DNA of 5,921 nt from Bacillota bacterium (GCA_017577925.1 PKQU01000131.1:1-5921), one strand, 5' to 3'; shown: positions 1-5,921, counted from the stretch's first letter. Program-made: numbers and translations. The notes: generated by a model from the letters alone, not told the origin.

Positions 1-32
1 GAGCGATACGGCATTTCACTGGACATGCGCCC

Positions 33-70
33 ACCATATTTTTACCAAATTTTCATTTAATTCTCATGAT
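33..70 (+). promoter_or_regulatory. Candidate promoter region of the kinase-regulator-symporter operon
   Basis: This is the most AT-rich stretch in an otherwise GC-rich window and it lies just before the first gene. TTTAAT at 56-61 matches five of six bases of a sigma-A -10 box, but no good -35 box sits 16-18 bases upstream of it. An alternative pair is TTTACC (41-46) with CATGAT (65-70), spacing 18, each matching four of six. Which pair is used cannot be settled from sequence. Transcription would start shortly before the ribosome binding site at 93-98, giving a short leader. Confidence 0.4.
48..62 (+). promoter_or_regulatory. CodY-box-like sequence
   Basis: AATTTTCATTTAATT matches 12 of 15 positions of the CodY consensus AATTTTCWGAAAATT. 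The three mismatches are adjacent (56-58), so the left half is perfect and the right half is degraded. It overlaps the -10-like TTTAAT at 56-61, where a bound repressor would block the promoter. CodY represses many nutrient-uptake genes in low-GC Gram-positives. Whether this organism has CodY, and whether this is more than an AT-rich coincidence, is not shown here. Confidence 0.3.
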
Positions 71-106
71 TTCGCGAACGGTTGAAAAGCCCAAGGAGTC
101 GAAACC

Positions 107-1948
107 ATGGACGTGCTCACCGTCTCCCTGTTTGAGCGGGTCGGCCTGCTGCTCCTCGCCGCCTTCCTCCTCACGCGCATCCCATCCTTCCAAGCGCTGC
201 TCGCGCGGGATCTAACCTGGCAGACGGCTGCGACCCATTCCCTGCTCTTTGGTCTGTTCGGCATCGGCGGGGTGCTGGCCGGCATTGTGGTGCGGCAGGA
301 CACCGTTGTGCAGCCGCTTTGGGTTCCGGTGGTCGAGGAGGGGGACGCGCTGGCCCATTCGGGAAACGTGGGCGTGGTGATGGCCGGCCTGCTTGGCGGG
401 CCGGTCGTTGGCCTCGGCGCCGGGCTGATCACGGGAGCGTTTCTCTTTGCCACCGCCGGCGTCACAAGTCTCGGGTACGCCGTGGCCACCCCCTTCGTCG
501 GCCTCCTCGCCGGCGGGGCGGCCCGGTTCTTTTCCGCCGAGCGGGTAATCGCGCCGGAAAAATCCTTGTTCATCGGCATGTTTGCCACGATCTTGACGAT
601 GGGTTTCCTGCTCGCCTTTACCGTCCCCAGCGACGGCGCCGTCCGCCTTGTCAACCGCATCGGCATCCCGATGGTCCTGACCAACAGCATCGCCATCGCC
701 GTGTTCACCTTGATGATTCGCGCTGTGCTCCACGAAACGGAACGGGCTCAGGCCCTCGAAACGCGGCGAGCGCTGAAATTGGCCGACAAGATTCTGCCCG
801 ACCTGAAGCAAGGCCTCACCCCCGAAACAGCAAGGGCCACCGCACAGCTGCTCATGAATGAACTGGGCCCGGCGGCCGTAGCCATTGCCGACGAACGGCG
901 CGTGCTGGCCCACGTCGGGCTGGGGGCCGATCACCACCGTCCCGGCGCACCCCTGCCGTGGGACGGAGAAGGGGAAGCCGATGCCGGCCACGTGCGTGTG
1001 ATTGCCGAAGCGGAGGAAATCGGCTGCCGGCATCCCAAATGCCCGCTGAAGGCGGCCATCGTCGTTCCCTTTCATCAGGCGGGTCGGGCGGCAGGCGCCA
1101 TCCTCTTCTACTACAAGCGACCACAGCAGATCCGCGCCGTGGACGTCGTGCTGGCGCAAGGGCTGGGCCGGTTGATCTCCAACCAGTTGCACCGGGCCGA
1201 GGCCGAACGGCTGCGCGACCTGATGCGGGAGGCTGAGCTGCGGCTCTTGCAGGCCCAGGTCAACCCGCATTTCTTGTTCAACACGCTCCACTCCATCGTG
1301 TCGCTGATTCGCGTCGATCCCCCCAAAGCGCGGGAGATCACGCTTAAGCTGGCCCAATTTCTACGCACCAACCTGAGCATCCTGTCTCAAACCCTCGTGC
1401 CCCTGGCACAGGAATTGGAGCACGTGAAGACCTATCTGGATATCGTCCAGGTGCGCTTTGCCGACCGCCTTCACGTCGATTTGCGGGCCGAAGCCGTCCC
1501 GCCTACTGCGTACGTACCACCCCTCACCCTTCAGGCGCTGGCAGAAAACAGCATCCAGCACGGGCTCAAAAACAAAACGGCGGGAGGACAGCTCCTCATC
1601 ACCGTCACCCCCCACCCGGACCACGTGGCCATCGTCGTCGAGGACAACGGCACGGGCATCTCGGAAGACCTCCTGCCCCGCCTGGGACGCGTTCCGCTTC
1701 CCAACACGCCGGGCAACGGCATCGGCCTCTACAACGTTAACCAGCGCCTCGTCACCCTTTTTGGCGAGCGCGCCGCCCTGCACATCGAAAACAAGCCGGA
1801 AGGGGGGTGCCGCGTGTCCTTCCGCGTGCCGCACCTCCCCACCAGCGACGTGCCGCGCCCGTCAGGCGAATCCTCCGATTCCCTACGCCGAGAGCCCCCA
1901 CAACACGACGCCATCCGCGGGAGGGAACGCCCATGGCCATCAAGGTGA
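107..1948 (+). CDS. LytS-family membrane sensor histidine kinase
   Basis: This 613-residue protein is the sensor of a two-component pair. It should autophosphorylate on a histidine and pass the phosphate to the regulator encoded next. Residues 1 to about 210 hold five or six hydrophobic segments rich in Gly/Val/Leu, as in the 5TMR-LYT sensory domain of LytS proteins. Residues about 215-350 look like a GAF domain and carry a CRHPKC motif (Cys307, Cys312). The histidine kinase region has NPHFLFN at 386-392 with the likely phospho-acceptor His388. The ATPase part shows the N box (Glu480, Asn481), EDNGTG at 512-517 and NGIGLYN at 537-543. The tail after about residue 578 is charged, Pro/Arg-rich and unlike a domain. 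AAGGAG at 93-98, eight bases before the ATG, supports this start. The family senses pyruvate or other small carboxylates in several characterised cases (PftS, YpdA); with a symporter downstream, a carboxylate signal is likely here, but the ligand is inferred. LytS itself is linked to murein hydrolase control, so the lytS symbol is not assigned. Confidence 0.93.
   Translation: MDVLTVSLFERVGLLLLAAFLLTRIPSFQALLARDLTWQTAATHSLLFGLFGIGGVLAGIVVRQDTVVQPLWVPVVEEGDALAHSGNVGVVMAGLLGGPVVGLGAGLITGAFLFATAGVTSLGYAVATPFVGLLAGGAARFFSAERVIAPEKSLFIGMFATILTMGFLLAFTVPSDGAVRLVNRIGIPMVLTNSIAIAVFTLMIRAVLHETERAQALETRRALKLADKILPDLKQGLTPETARATAQLLMNELGPAAVAIADERRVLAHVGLGADHHRPGAPLPWDGEGEADAGHVRVIAEAEEIGCRHPKCPLKAAIVVPFHQAGRAAGAILFYYKRPQQIRAVDVVLAQGLGRLISNQLHRAEAERLRDLMREAELRLLQAQVNPHFLFNTLHSIVSLIRVDPPKAREITLKLAQFLRTNLSILSQTLVPLAQELEHVKTYLDIVQVRFADRLHVDLRAEAVPPTAYVPPLTLQALAENSIQHGLKNKTAGGQLLITVTPHPDHVAIVVEDNGTGISEDLLPRLGRVPLPNTPGNGIGLYNVNQRLVTLFGERAALHIENKPEGGCRVSFRVPHLPTSDVPRPSGESSDSLRREPPQHDAIRGRERPWPSR
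1919..1925 (+). promoter_or_regulatory. Ribosome binding site of the LytTR regulator, inside the kinase gene
   Basis: GGGAGGG lies seven bases before the ATG at 1933 and within the last codons of the kinase gene. It decides the regulator start: the same frame is open upstream to at least 1807, but those extra residues are Pro/Arg-rich and do not match a receiver domain, whereas translation from 1933 begins directly with the first receiver beta strand. Confidence 0.7.
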
Positions 1949-2685
1949 TGATCGCCGAAGACGAAAAGCTGGCTCGGGAAGAACTGGAGTACCTCCTCAA
2001 GGCGCATTCCGATCTCATCCTCCTTCCCAGCGCAACCAATGGGCGGGAGCTCTTGGAACAGTACGAGAAACACAAGCCGGACGTAATCTTTCTCGACATC
2101 CACATGCCGGACCTCGACGGGATGTTGGCCGCTCGCCAGTTGGCCGCCCGCACAGATCCACCTCTGATCGTCTTCACCACCGCCTACGACCATTACGCGG
2201 TGGAAGCCTTCCGCCTGCAGGCCGTCGATTACCTGCTCAAGCCCTATAGCGAGGCCCAGCTCGCCGAAGCCCTGCGGCGGGTGCGGGCCGAACTCAAGCG
2301 GCGAAGCGACGCGGCGCGGAACGTCCACAATCCCCCTGAGGCCGAGCCGAAAATGGATAAGCTCCTCCTTGAGGACGGCGAGCGCCTCATCGTCGTCGAT
2401 CCGGCAGCCATTCTCTATGTGGAGCGGGACGTGCGCCAGGTGAAACTCCACAGCACCCACAACACGTATACCGCTAAAATCACGTTGAACGAACTGGAGG
2501 TCAGGCTCAAGCCGTACCATTTCTTCCGCCCCCACCGCTCCTACCTGGTCAATTTGAACCACGTGGAGGAGATTCGCCCCGGGGCGCACGGCACCTACTA
2601 CCTCGTCGTCAACGATGCAAAGCGAACGCGCATCCCCGTCAGCCGTGCGGCGGCGAAAGCGCTGCTGCAGCGTTTCCACCTGTAA
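1933..2685 (+). CDS. LytTR-family response regulator
   Basis: This 250-residue protein is a DNA-binding response regulator of the LytT/AlgR type and the evident partner of the kinase before it. Residues 1-120 are a CheY-like receiver: acidic pocket Glu9/Asp10, phospho-acceptor Asp55 in FLDIHMP, Thr83 in FTTAYD and Lys103-Pro104 in LLKP. A linker rich in Arg, Asn, Pro and Glu (about 121-145) joins it to a LytTR domain (about 146-250), seen in the stretch LLLEDGERLIVVD, then ILYVER, FFRPHRSYLVNLNHVEEI and the C-terminal RIPVSRAAAKALLQRF. The length is normal for the family. The ATG overlaps the kinase gene by 16 bases, which implies coupled translation. LytTR proteins bind pairs of short direct repeats upstream of their targets; the likeliest target is the symporter or the operon itself. 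I did not find a convincing LytTR repeat pair in the short upstream region visible here. Confidence 0.95.
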   Translation: MAIKVMIAEDEKLAREELEYLLKAHSDLILLPSATNGRELLEQYEKHKPDVIFLDIHMPDLDGMLAARQLAARTDPPLIVFTTAYDHYAVEAFRLQAVDYLLKPYSEAQLAEALRRVRAELKRRSDAARNVHNPPEAEPKMDKLLLEDGERLIVVDPAAILYVERDVRQVKLHSTHNTYTAKITLNELEVRLKPYHFFRPHRSYLVNLNHVEEIRPGAHGTYYLVVNDAKRTRIPVSRAAAKALLQRFHL

Positions 2686-2707
2686 GGGGAACGAGGAAGG
2701 TGAACCG

Positions 2708-4351
2708 ATGAGCGTCAGCACGTTCCTCTTCTTTCTCGCCATCGTCGTCGGCACGCTGCTCATCACCTACTGGGCGGCCAAGCAGACCGCCTCCACCCGC
2801 GACTACTACACGGCCGGGGGCCAGCTGACCGGCCTGCAGAACGGCCTGGCCATCGCCGGCGACTATATCAGCGCCGCCTCCTTCCTCGGCATCACCGGCA
2901 CCATCGCCTTCTACGGATTTGACGGGTTTCTCTACGCCATCGGCTTTCTGGCCTCCTACCTGGTGCTGCTCCTACTGGTGGCCGAGCCGGTGCGCAACCT
3001 CGGCACTTTCACCCTGGCCGACGTGGTCTGCGCCCGGTTCCCTCTCCTGTCCCTTCGCTTGCTGCTCGGGCTGAGCACCGTGTTCATTTCCATCCTGTAC
3101 ATGGTGGCGCAGCTCGTGGCCGCCGGGTTGCTCCTAAACTTGCTTCTCGGCGCGCCGTATTCCGCGTCGGTGCTCGCCGTCGGCCTGCTCATGACCCTCT
3201 ATGTCGTGTTTGGCGGGATGATGGCCACGTCGTGGGTGCAGATCGTCAAAGCTGTTCTCCTTGTCACCGGCACGGCTATGGTCTGCTTGATCATCCTGGC
3301 CCGCATCGAGTGGGACCTGGCCGCACTGCTTGCCTACGCGTCCCGGGCCACGCCATGGGGCGAGGCCTTCCTCAACCCCCGCAACCTCTTTGCGCGCCCC
3401 CTTGATTTGCTCTCGTTCAGCCTGGCTCTGGTACTGGGAACGGCCGGCCTGCCCCATATCCTTGTTCGCTGCCTGACCGTCCGGGACGCCCCAACAGCCC
3501 GCCGCTCGGTCCTCACCGCCACGCTTGTGGTCGGCAGCTTCTACCTGATGACGGCCCTCCTCGGCATCGGCGCCGTGCGGTTTGTCGGCTGGAACGCGCT
3601 AAAGGATGCCGACCCGACCGGTAACCTGACCGTTCCCCTGCTGGCCCAGGTCCTTGGCGGCGACTTTCTCATGGCCTTTGTCGCCGCCATCGCCTTCGCC
3701 ACCATCCTCGCCGTCGTCTGCGGCGTGGTCATCGCCGCCTCCTCTTCCTTCGCCCACGACGTGTACGGACACGTCCTCCGCCGGGGGGCGGTCTCCGATG
3801 CGGCCCAGATGCGGGTGGCACGGGGCGCGGCTGTCGGCGTGGCCTTCATCGCGATCCTGCTGGCCCTGCAATTCCGGGACGCCAACGCCGCCGGGCTCGT
3901 CGCGCTGATCTTTTCCCTGGCCGCCTCGGCCCATTTTCCCGTTCTCGTGCTGACACTCTACTGGCGCCCCTTGACGGCCCGCGGCGCCACCTGGTGCCTG
4001 CTGGCCGGCACACTGGCGCCGATCGCCTTTGTTGTTCTCAGCTCCCGCTCCGGCTATCCCGTCTTCCGCGACGCCGCCGCGCCCCTCCTGTCGCCAACGA
4101 ACCCGGCCCTCTTCACCGTACCGCTCAGCTTTGCCGTCGCCTACATCGGTTCCCGTCTGTTCCCCAGCCTGGCGGATGCAAATCGGTATACCCGGATCCT
4201 CGCGCAACTTCACCTCGGCCCCGCTCCGCCTCCGGCGCCCAACGGCGCCGCCCGTCCAGAACGGTACGGGCAATCCGAGGTTGCCGAAACCCGTCAAAAC
4301 GGTATGCTAAAAGGAGAGCCCTCCGCTGGGGATGAAGGCAAACAGCCCTGA
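2708..4351 (+). CDS. Sodium:solute symporter, ActP-like (acetate or monocarboxylate uptake)
   Basis: This 547-residue membrane protein belongs to the sodium/solute symporter family and should import a short monocarboxylate, probably acetate, driven by a cation gradient. The whole chain to about residue 500 is hydrophobic with roughly 12-13 membrane helices. Sequences typical of the ActP/MctP branch are visible: RDYYTAGG at 31-38, QNGLAIAGDYISAASFLG at 44-61, LGTAGLPHILVR at 243-254 followed by LTVRDAPTARRSV, and the SSSFAHDVYG stretch at 345-354, in the region that usually contributes sodium ligands. The C-terminal 45 or so residues are hydrophilic and Pro-rich. The ATG at 2708 is chosen because the frame upstream of it overlaps the regulator gene and encodes an Arg/Cys-rich stretch, while AAGGTG at 2697-2702 precedes 2708. 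The gene starts 22 bases after the regulator stop, so the three genes are probably one operon. Substrate could also be pyruvate, propionate or lactate. No DUF485 protein, the usual small partner of ActP genes, is adjacent. Confidence 0.92.
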   Translation: MSVSTFLFFLAIVVGTLLITYWAAKQTASTRDYYTAGGQLTGLQNGLAIAGDYISAASFLGITGTIAFYGFDGFLYAIGFLASYLVLLLLVAEPVRNLGTFTLADVVCARFPLLSLRLLLGLSTVFISILYMVAQLVAAGLLLNLLLGAPYSASVLAVGLLMTLYVVFGGMMATSWVQIVKAVLLVTGTAMVCLIILARIEWDLAALLAYASRATPWGEAFLNPRNLFARPLDLLSFSLALVLGTAGLPHILVRCLTVRDAPTARRSVLTATLVVGSFYLMTALLGIGAVRFVGWNALKDADPTGNLTVPLLAQVLGGDFLMAFVAAIAFATILAVVCGVVIAASSSFAHDVYGHVLRRGAVSDAAQMRVARGAAVGVAFIAILLALQFRDANAAGLVALIFSLAASAHFPVLVLTLYWRPLTARGATWCLLAGTLAPIAFVVLSSRSGYPVFRDAAAPLLSPTNPALFTVPLSFAVAYIGSRLFPSLADANRYTRILAQLHLGPAPPPAPNGAARPERYGQSEVAETRQNGMLKGEPSAGDEGKQP

Positions 4352-4490
4352 CGGAGGCATGGGAAACACCGACCGGAGGCCCGCGCAGCATGGAAGGGGG
4401 ACCTCGCCCGTATCCCGAAGACGTCGGCTGTGGTACGCGCCCTCGGTCAGAGCGGCAGTTTGTCCGTACTGCAGGAACAGGCCAGCATGT

Positions 4491-4519
4491 TTGTTTGTTC
4501 ATAATGTTCGGAATTCAAT
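4491..4519 (+). promoter_or_regulatory. Weak candidate promoter for acuA-acuC
   Basis: TTGTTT at 4491-4496 and TTCAAT at 4514-4519 are 17 bases apart and match three and four of six bases of the sigma-A boxes. This is the only AT-rich patch between the symporter and acuA, which is the main reason to propose it. The same patch contains the short palindrome TTCGGAA (4507-4513). Transcription from here would give a leader of about 140 bases containing the GC-rich hairpins. Confidence 0.25.
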
Positions 4520-4553
4520 CAGAGGTCCATCCCCCTGCCCTCCTCCACAACCG

Positions 4554-4589
4554 GGCCATTGCCCTGACCCCCGTCCGGGGCGATGGGCC
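4554..4589 (+). repeat. Inverted repeat in the acuA leader
   Basis: GGCCATTGCCC (4554-4564) can pair with GGGCGATGGGCC (4578-4589) as an 11-pair stem with one G:U pair and one bulged G at 4587, around a 13-base loop. No T run follows, so it is not an ordinary intrinsic terminator. It could be an RNA structure in the acuA leader or a chance product of high GC. Confidence 0.35.
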
Positions 4590-4593
4590 GGCT

Positions 4594-4626
4594 GCGGCGG
4601 AGGCCGCTGGGGAAGAGACCAGCGGC
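4594..4626 (+). repeat. Two mutually exclusive hairpins upstream of acuA
   Basis: GCCGCTGG (4603-4610) is a perfect eight-base inverted repeat with CCAGCGGC (4619-4626), loop of eight bases. The GCCGC part (4603-4607) can instead pair with GCGGC at 4594-4598 around a GGAG loop. The longer hairpin ends 23 bases before the acuA ribosome binding site. No regulatory RNA family that I recognise fits (no T-box signature). Confidence 0.35.
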
Positions 4627-4649
4627 GGCGCGGGCCAACGTTAACCCTC

Positions 4650-4655
4650 AAGGAG
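4650..4655 (+). promoter_or_regulatory. Ribosome binding site deciding the acuA GTG start
   Basis: AAGGAG lies eight bases before the GTG at 4664. The open frame reaches back to an ATG at 4583, but the 27 extra residues are an Arg/Ala-rich run from the GC-rich hairpin region and have no such site. Starting at the GTG gives 210 residues beginning with (M)EHIKTYHG, like Bacillus AcuA, which is also about 210 residues. Confidence 0.85.
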
Positions 4656-4663
4656 AGATTGCT

Positions 4664-5296
4664 GTGGAGCACATCAAAACCTACCACGGGATCGACTGGC
4701 CGCATCCCCGTGGGACGCTGCGGGTAGAAGGCCCCGTATCTCCCGACGTCCTCGCAACCTTTCGCCTGGATGACGGCCTTGTCGCCTTCCGTCCGCCCGC
4801 AAAACAACACCAGGCCCTGATGGAGATCGCCGCGCTGCCCGAGGGACGCGTGATCGTCGCCCGCCGCGCCAACACCGTGGTCGGATACGTCACCTTTCAC
4901 TATCCCGATCCCTTTGAACGCTGGGCACAGGGCGGAATCGACTGCTTGCTCGAACTCGGGGCCATCGAGGTCGCTCCCCCTTACCGCCACGGGGGCCTGG
5001 CCAAAACGCTCCTGCGCGTCGCGTTTCTCGACGAGTTCATGGAGAACTACATTGTGCTGACGACGGAGTACTACTGGCACTGGGACCTGAAGGGAACCGG
5101 CCTCGACGTGTGGGCGTACCGCCGGGTGATGGAAAAGGTGATGGGCAGTGCCGGGTTGGTGTGGATGGCCACCGACGATCCGGAAATCTGCGCCCATCCG
5201 GCCAACTGCCTGATGGTGCGCATCGGCAAAAACGTCCCCCTGGAAGCGGTGGCCACCTTCGACCGCCTGCGCTTTCAAAACCGAACGATCTGGTGA
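4664..5296 (+). CDS. acuA: Acetoin utilization protein AcuA, GNAT protein acetyltransferase
   Basis: This 210-residue protein is recognisable as AcuA. In Bacillus subtilis AcuA transfers an acetyl group from acetyl-CoA to an active-site lysine of acetyl-CoA synthetase (AcsA), switching it off; this saves ATP when acetyl-CoA is plentiful. It is a cytoplasmic single-domain GNAT enzyme. Family signs include EGPVSPDVL near residue 15, LPEGRVIVARR and VVGYVTFHYPDPFERW in the N-terminal half, ELGAIEVAP ending near 105 with Glu102, the acetyl-CoA pyrophosphate loop R108-H-G-G-L-A113, then ENYIVLTTEYYWHWDLKG, LVWMATDDPEI and HPANCLM with RIGKNV near the C terminus. The length equals the family's. acuC follows after 20 bases, so the opposing enzymes are probably co-transcribed. 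The target acsA is not in the window. Confidence 0.96.
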   Translation: MEHIKTYHGIDWPHPRGTLRVEGPVSPDVLATFRLDDGLVAFRPPAKQHQALMEIAALPEGRVIVARRANTVVGYVTFHYPDPFERWAQGGIDCLLELGAIEVAPPYRHGGLAKTLLRVAFLDEFMENYIVLTTEYYWHWDLKGTGLDVWAYRRVMEKVMGSAGLVWMATDDPEICAHPANCLMVRIGKNVPLEAVATFDRLRFQNRTIW

Positions 5297-5303
5297 CACA
5301 CCG

Positions 5304-5310
5304 AAGGAGG
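5304..5310 (+). promoter_or_regulatory. Ribosome binding site of acuC
   Basis: AAGGAGG lies six bases before the ATG at 5317, a near-ideal site within the 20-base acuA-acuC gap. It fixes the acuC start and leaves no room for a separate promoter or gene between the two. Confidence 0.85.
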
Positions 5311-5316
5311 ATCGCC

Positions 5317-5921
5317 ATGACCCATCGGTCGGTCTTCATCTACAGTCCCGACTGCCTCGCCTACCGCTTCCATTCCGACCACCCCTTCGACCAACGCCGG
5401 CTTGTCCTCACCGTCGATCTGCTGCAGGAATGGGGGCTGATCGCCCCCGGACAGATCATCGCCCCACGGGTGGCCACCGACGACGAGCTGCAGCTGGCCC
5501 ACGAGTCCACGTACATCGACGCCGTGAAGCGGGCATCGGAAAACCCGGGAACCCCAGAGGCCTACCTGGCCTACAACATCGGCACCGAGGACAATCCCGC
5601 CTTTGCCGGCATGCACGAGGCGGCGGCGTTGGCCGTGGGCGGCACGCTGCTCGCCGCGGAATGGGTGATGGAAGGGAAGGCCGATCACGCCGTCAACCTG
5701 GCAGGCGGACTCCATCATGCCCTGCGCGGACGGGCGTCCGGGTTTTGCATTTACAACGACTGCGCCGTAGCCATCGCCTGGCTGCGCCGCCACTACGGCG
5801 CGCGCGTGCTGTATCTCGACACCGACGCCCACCACGGCGACGGCGTGCAGTGGGCCTTTTACGACGACCCCGACGTGCTCACCGTTTCCCTTCACGAAAC
5901 GGGCCGCACCCTTTTCCCCGG
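5317..5921 (+). CDS. acuC: Acetoin utilization protein AcuC, histone-deacetylase family (partial, 3' end outside window)
   Basis: The first 201 residues of an AcuC-type zinc-dependent deacetylase are present; the family is about 390 residues, so roughly half is seen and the frame is open at the window edge. AcuC removes the acetyl group that AcuA places on acetyl-CoA synthetase, restoring its activity. The start MTHRSVFIYSPDCLAYRF is followed by FDQRR and LAHESTYIDAVKRAS. The catalytic histidine pair is in AGGLHHA (His133, His134), then SGFCIYND, and the metal site LDTDAHHGDGVQ has Asp170 and His172 as likely zinc ligands with Asp168 and His173 nearby. HETGRTLFPG ends the visible part. The third zinc ligand and the catalytic tyrosine expected in the second half lie outside, so activity cannot be fully judged. 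AcuC-like proteins can resemble other class I HDAC relatives, but position after acuA makes AcuC by far the likeliest. Confidence 0.95.
   Translation, partial: MTHRSVFIYSPDCLAYRFHSDHPFDQRRLVLTVDLLQEWGLIAPGQIIAPRVATDDELQLAHESTYIDAVKRASENPGTPEAYLAYNIGTEDNPAFAGMHEAAALAVGGTLLAAEWVMEGKADHAVNLAGGLHHALRGRASGFCIYNDCAVAIAWLRRHYGARVLYLDTDAHHGDGVQWAFYDDPDVLTVSLHETGRTLFP

Larger units (their letters stand above)
4352..4663 (+). other. Intergenic region between symporter and acuA
   Basis: This 312-base stretch shows no convincing gene. Short open frames exist (for example 4390-4644, 84 codons) but have Pro/Arg/Gly-rich translations typical of GC-rich non-coding DNA. The first part has no terminator with a T run, so read-through from the symporter gene into acuA is possible. 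The middle (4489-4519) is AT-rich and promoter-like. The last part (4552-4627) is very GC-rich and full of inverted repeats. Confidence 0.7.

Noticed and set aside
71..78. Palindrome TTCGCGAA upstream of the kinase, considered as an operator or catabolite (cre) site
   Set aside because: Only eight bases long and the flanks do not match the cre consensus; likely chance.
212..1357. Long minus-strand open frame (381 codons) opposite the kinase gene
   Set aside because: It lies wholly antisense to a gene with clear domains; its translation is rich in Gly/Asp/His/Gln with no recognisable motif, as expected from the opposite strand of GC-rich coding DNA.
1458..2249. Plus-strand 263-codon frame across the kinase-regulator junction
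   Set aside because: Its translation is a Ser/Pro/Arg/Thr-rich out-of-frame product of two genes whose own frames carry all the expected catalytic motifs.
1729..2766. Minus-strand open frame (345 codons) opposite the regulator gene
   Set aside because: It mirrors the receiver and LytTR coding sequence and spans three gene boundaries on the other strand; no family features.
4455..4472. Possible terminator hairpin GCAGT/ACTGC after the symporter gene
   Set aside because: Only five pairs, and the T-rich patch starts some 17 bases later, interrupted by other bases; it does not look like an intrinsic terminator.
4390..4644. 84-codon frame in the intergenic region, preceded by GGAGG at 4375-4379
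   Set aside because: The ribosome-site-like bases are about ten from the ATG, but the translation has no hydrophobic or domain pattern and crosses the GC-rich hairpin region; not enough to call a gene.
4332..4727. 131-codon frame running from the symporter end into acuA, with a CPYC motif
   Set aside because: It overlaps acuA out of frame, is Arg/Pro/Gly-rich, and the AAGGAG at 4311-4315 is too far from its ATG to be convincing; the Cys motif is most likely chance.
5701..5721. Ala129 where many HDACs have Pro before the catalytic HH pair
   Set aside because: AcuC proteins vary at this position as far as I recall, and the rest of the active site is intact, so it is not evidence of inactivation.

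Overview
The window comes from a GC-rich bacterial chromosome (third codon positions are mostly G or C). Strong Shine-Dalgarno sequences of the AAGGAG / AAGGAGG type, an AcuA of the Bacillus kind and a LytS/LytT-type two-component pair point to a Gram-positive member of the Bacillales. The base composition suggests a high-GC, possibly thermophilic lineage (Calditerricola-, Planifilum-, Kyrpidia- or Alicyclobacillus-like). The genus is inference; nothing in the window fixes it.

All five genes read on the + strand. An AT-rich leader (1-106) holds a probable promoter and a CodY-box-like sequence. Then come a LytS-family membrane sensor kinase (107-1948), a LytTR response regulator that overlaps it by 16 bases (1933-2685), and, after 22 bases, an ActP-like sodium/monocarboxylate (acetate-type) symporter (2708-4351). 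These three look like one operon. A 312-base non-coding stretch (4352-4663) follows; it has one AT-rich, promoter-like patch and a group of GC-rich inverted repeats. After it lie acuA (4664-5296, GTG start) and, 20 bases on, acuC (5317 to beyond the window end), which form a second transcription unit or a continuation of the first.

The genes make sense together as a locus for acetate or a related short carboxylate. The kinase/regulator pair probably senses the substrate or a related metabolite and controls the symporter. AcuA and AcuC are the acetyltransferase and deacetylase that, in Bacillus subtilis, switch acetyl-CoA synthetase (AcsA) off and on. The window therefore joins uptake, sensing and post-translational control of acetate activation. 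Compared with the B. subtilis acsA/acuABC region, acuB is missing between acuA and acuC, and the gene upstream of acuA is a co-directional symporter rather than a divergent acsA. No RNA genes, CRISPR arrays, insertion sequences or phage traces were seen. I see no wholly new system here; the gene arrangement is the most notable point.
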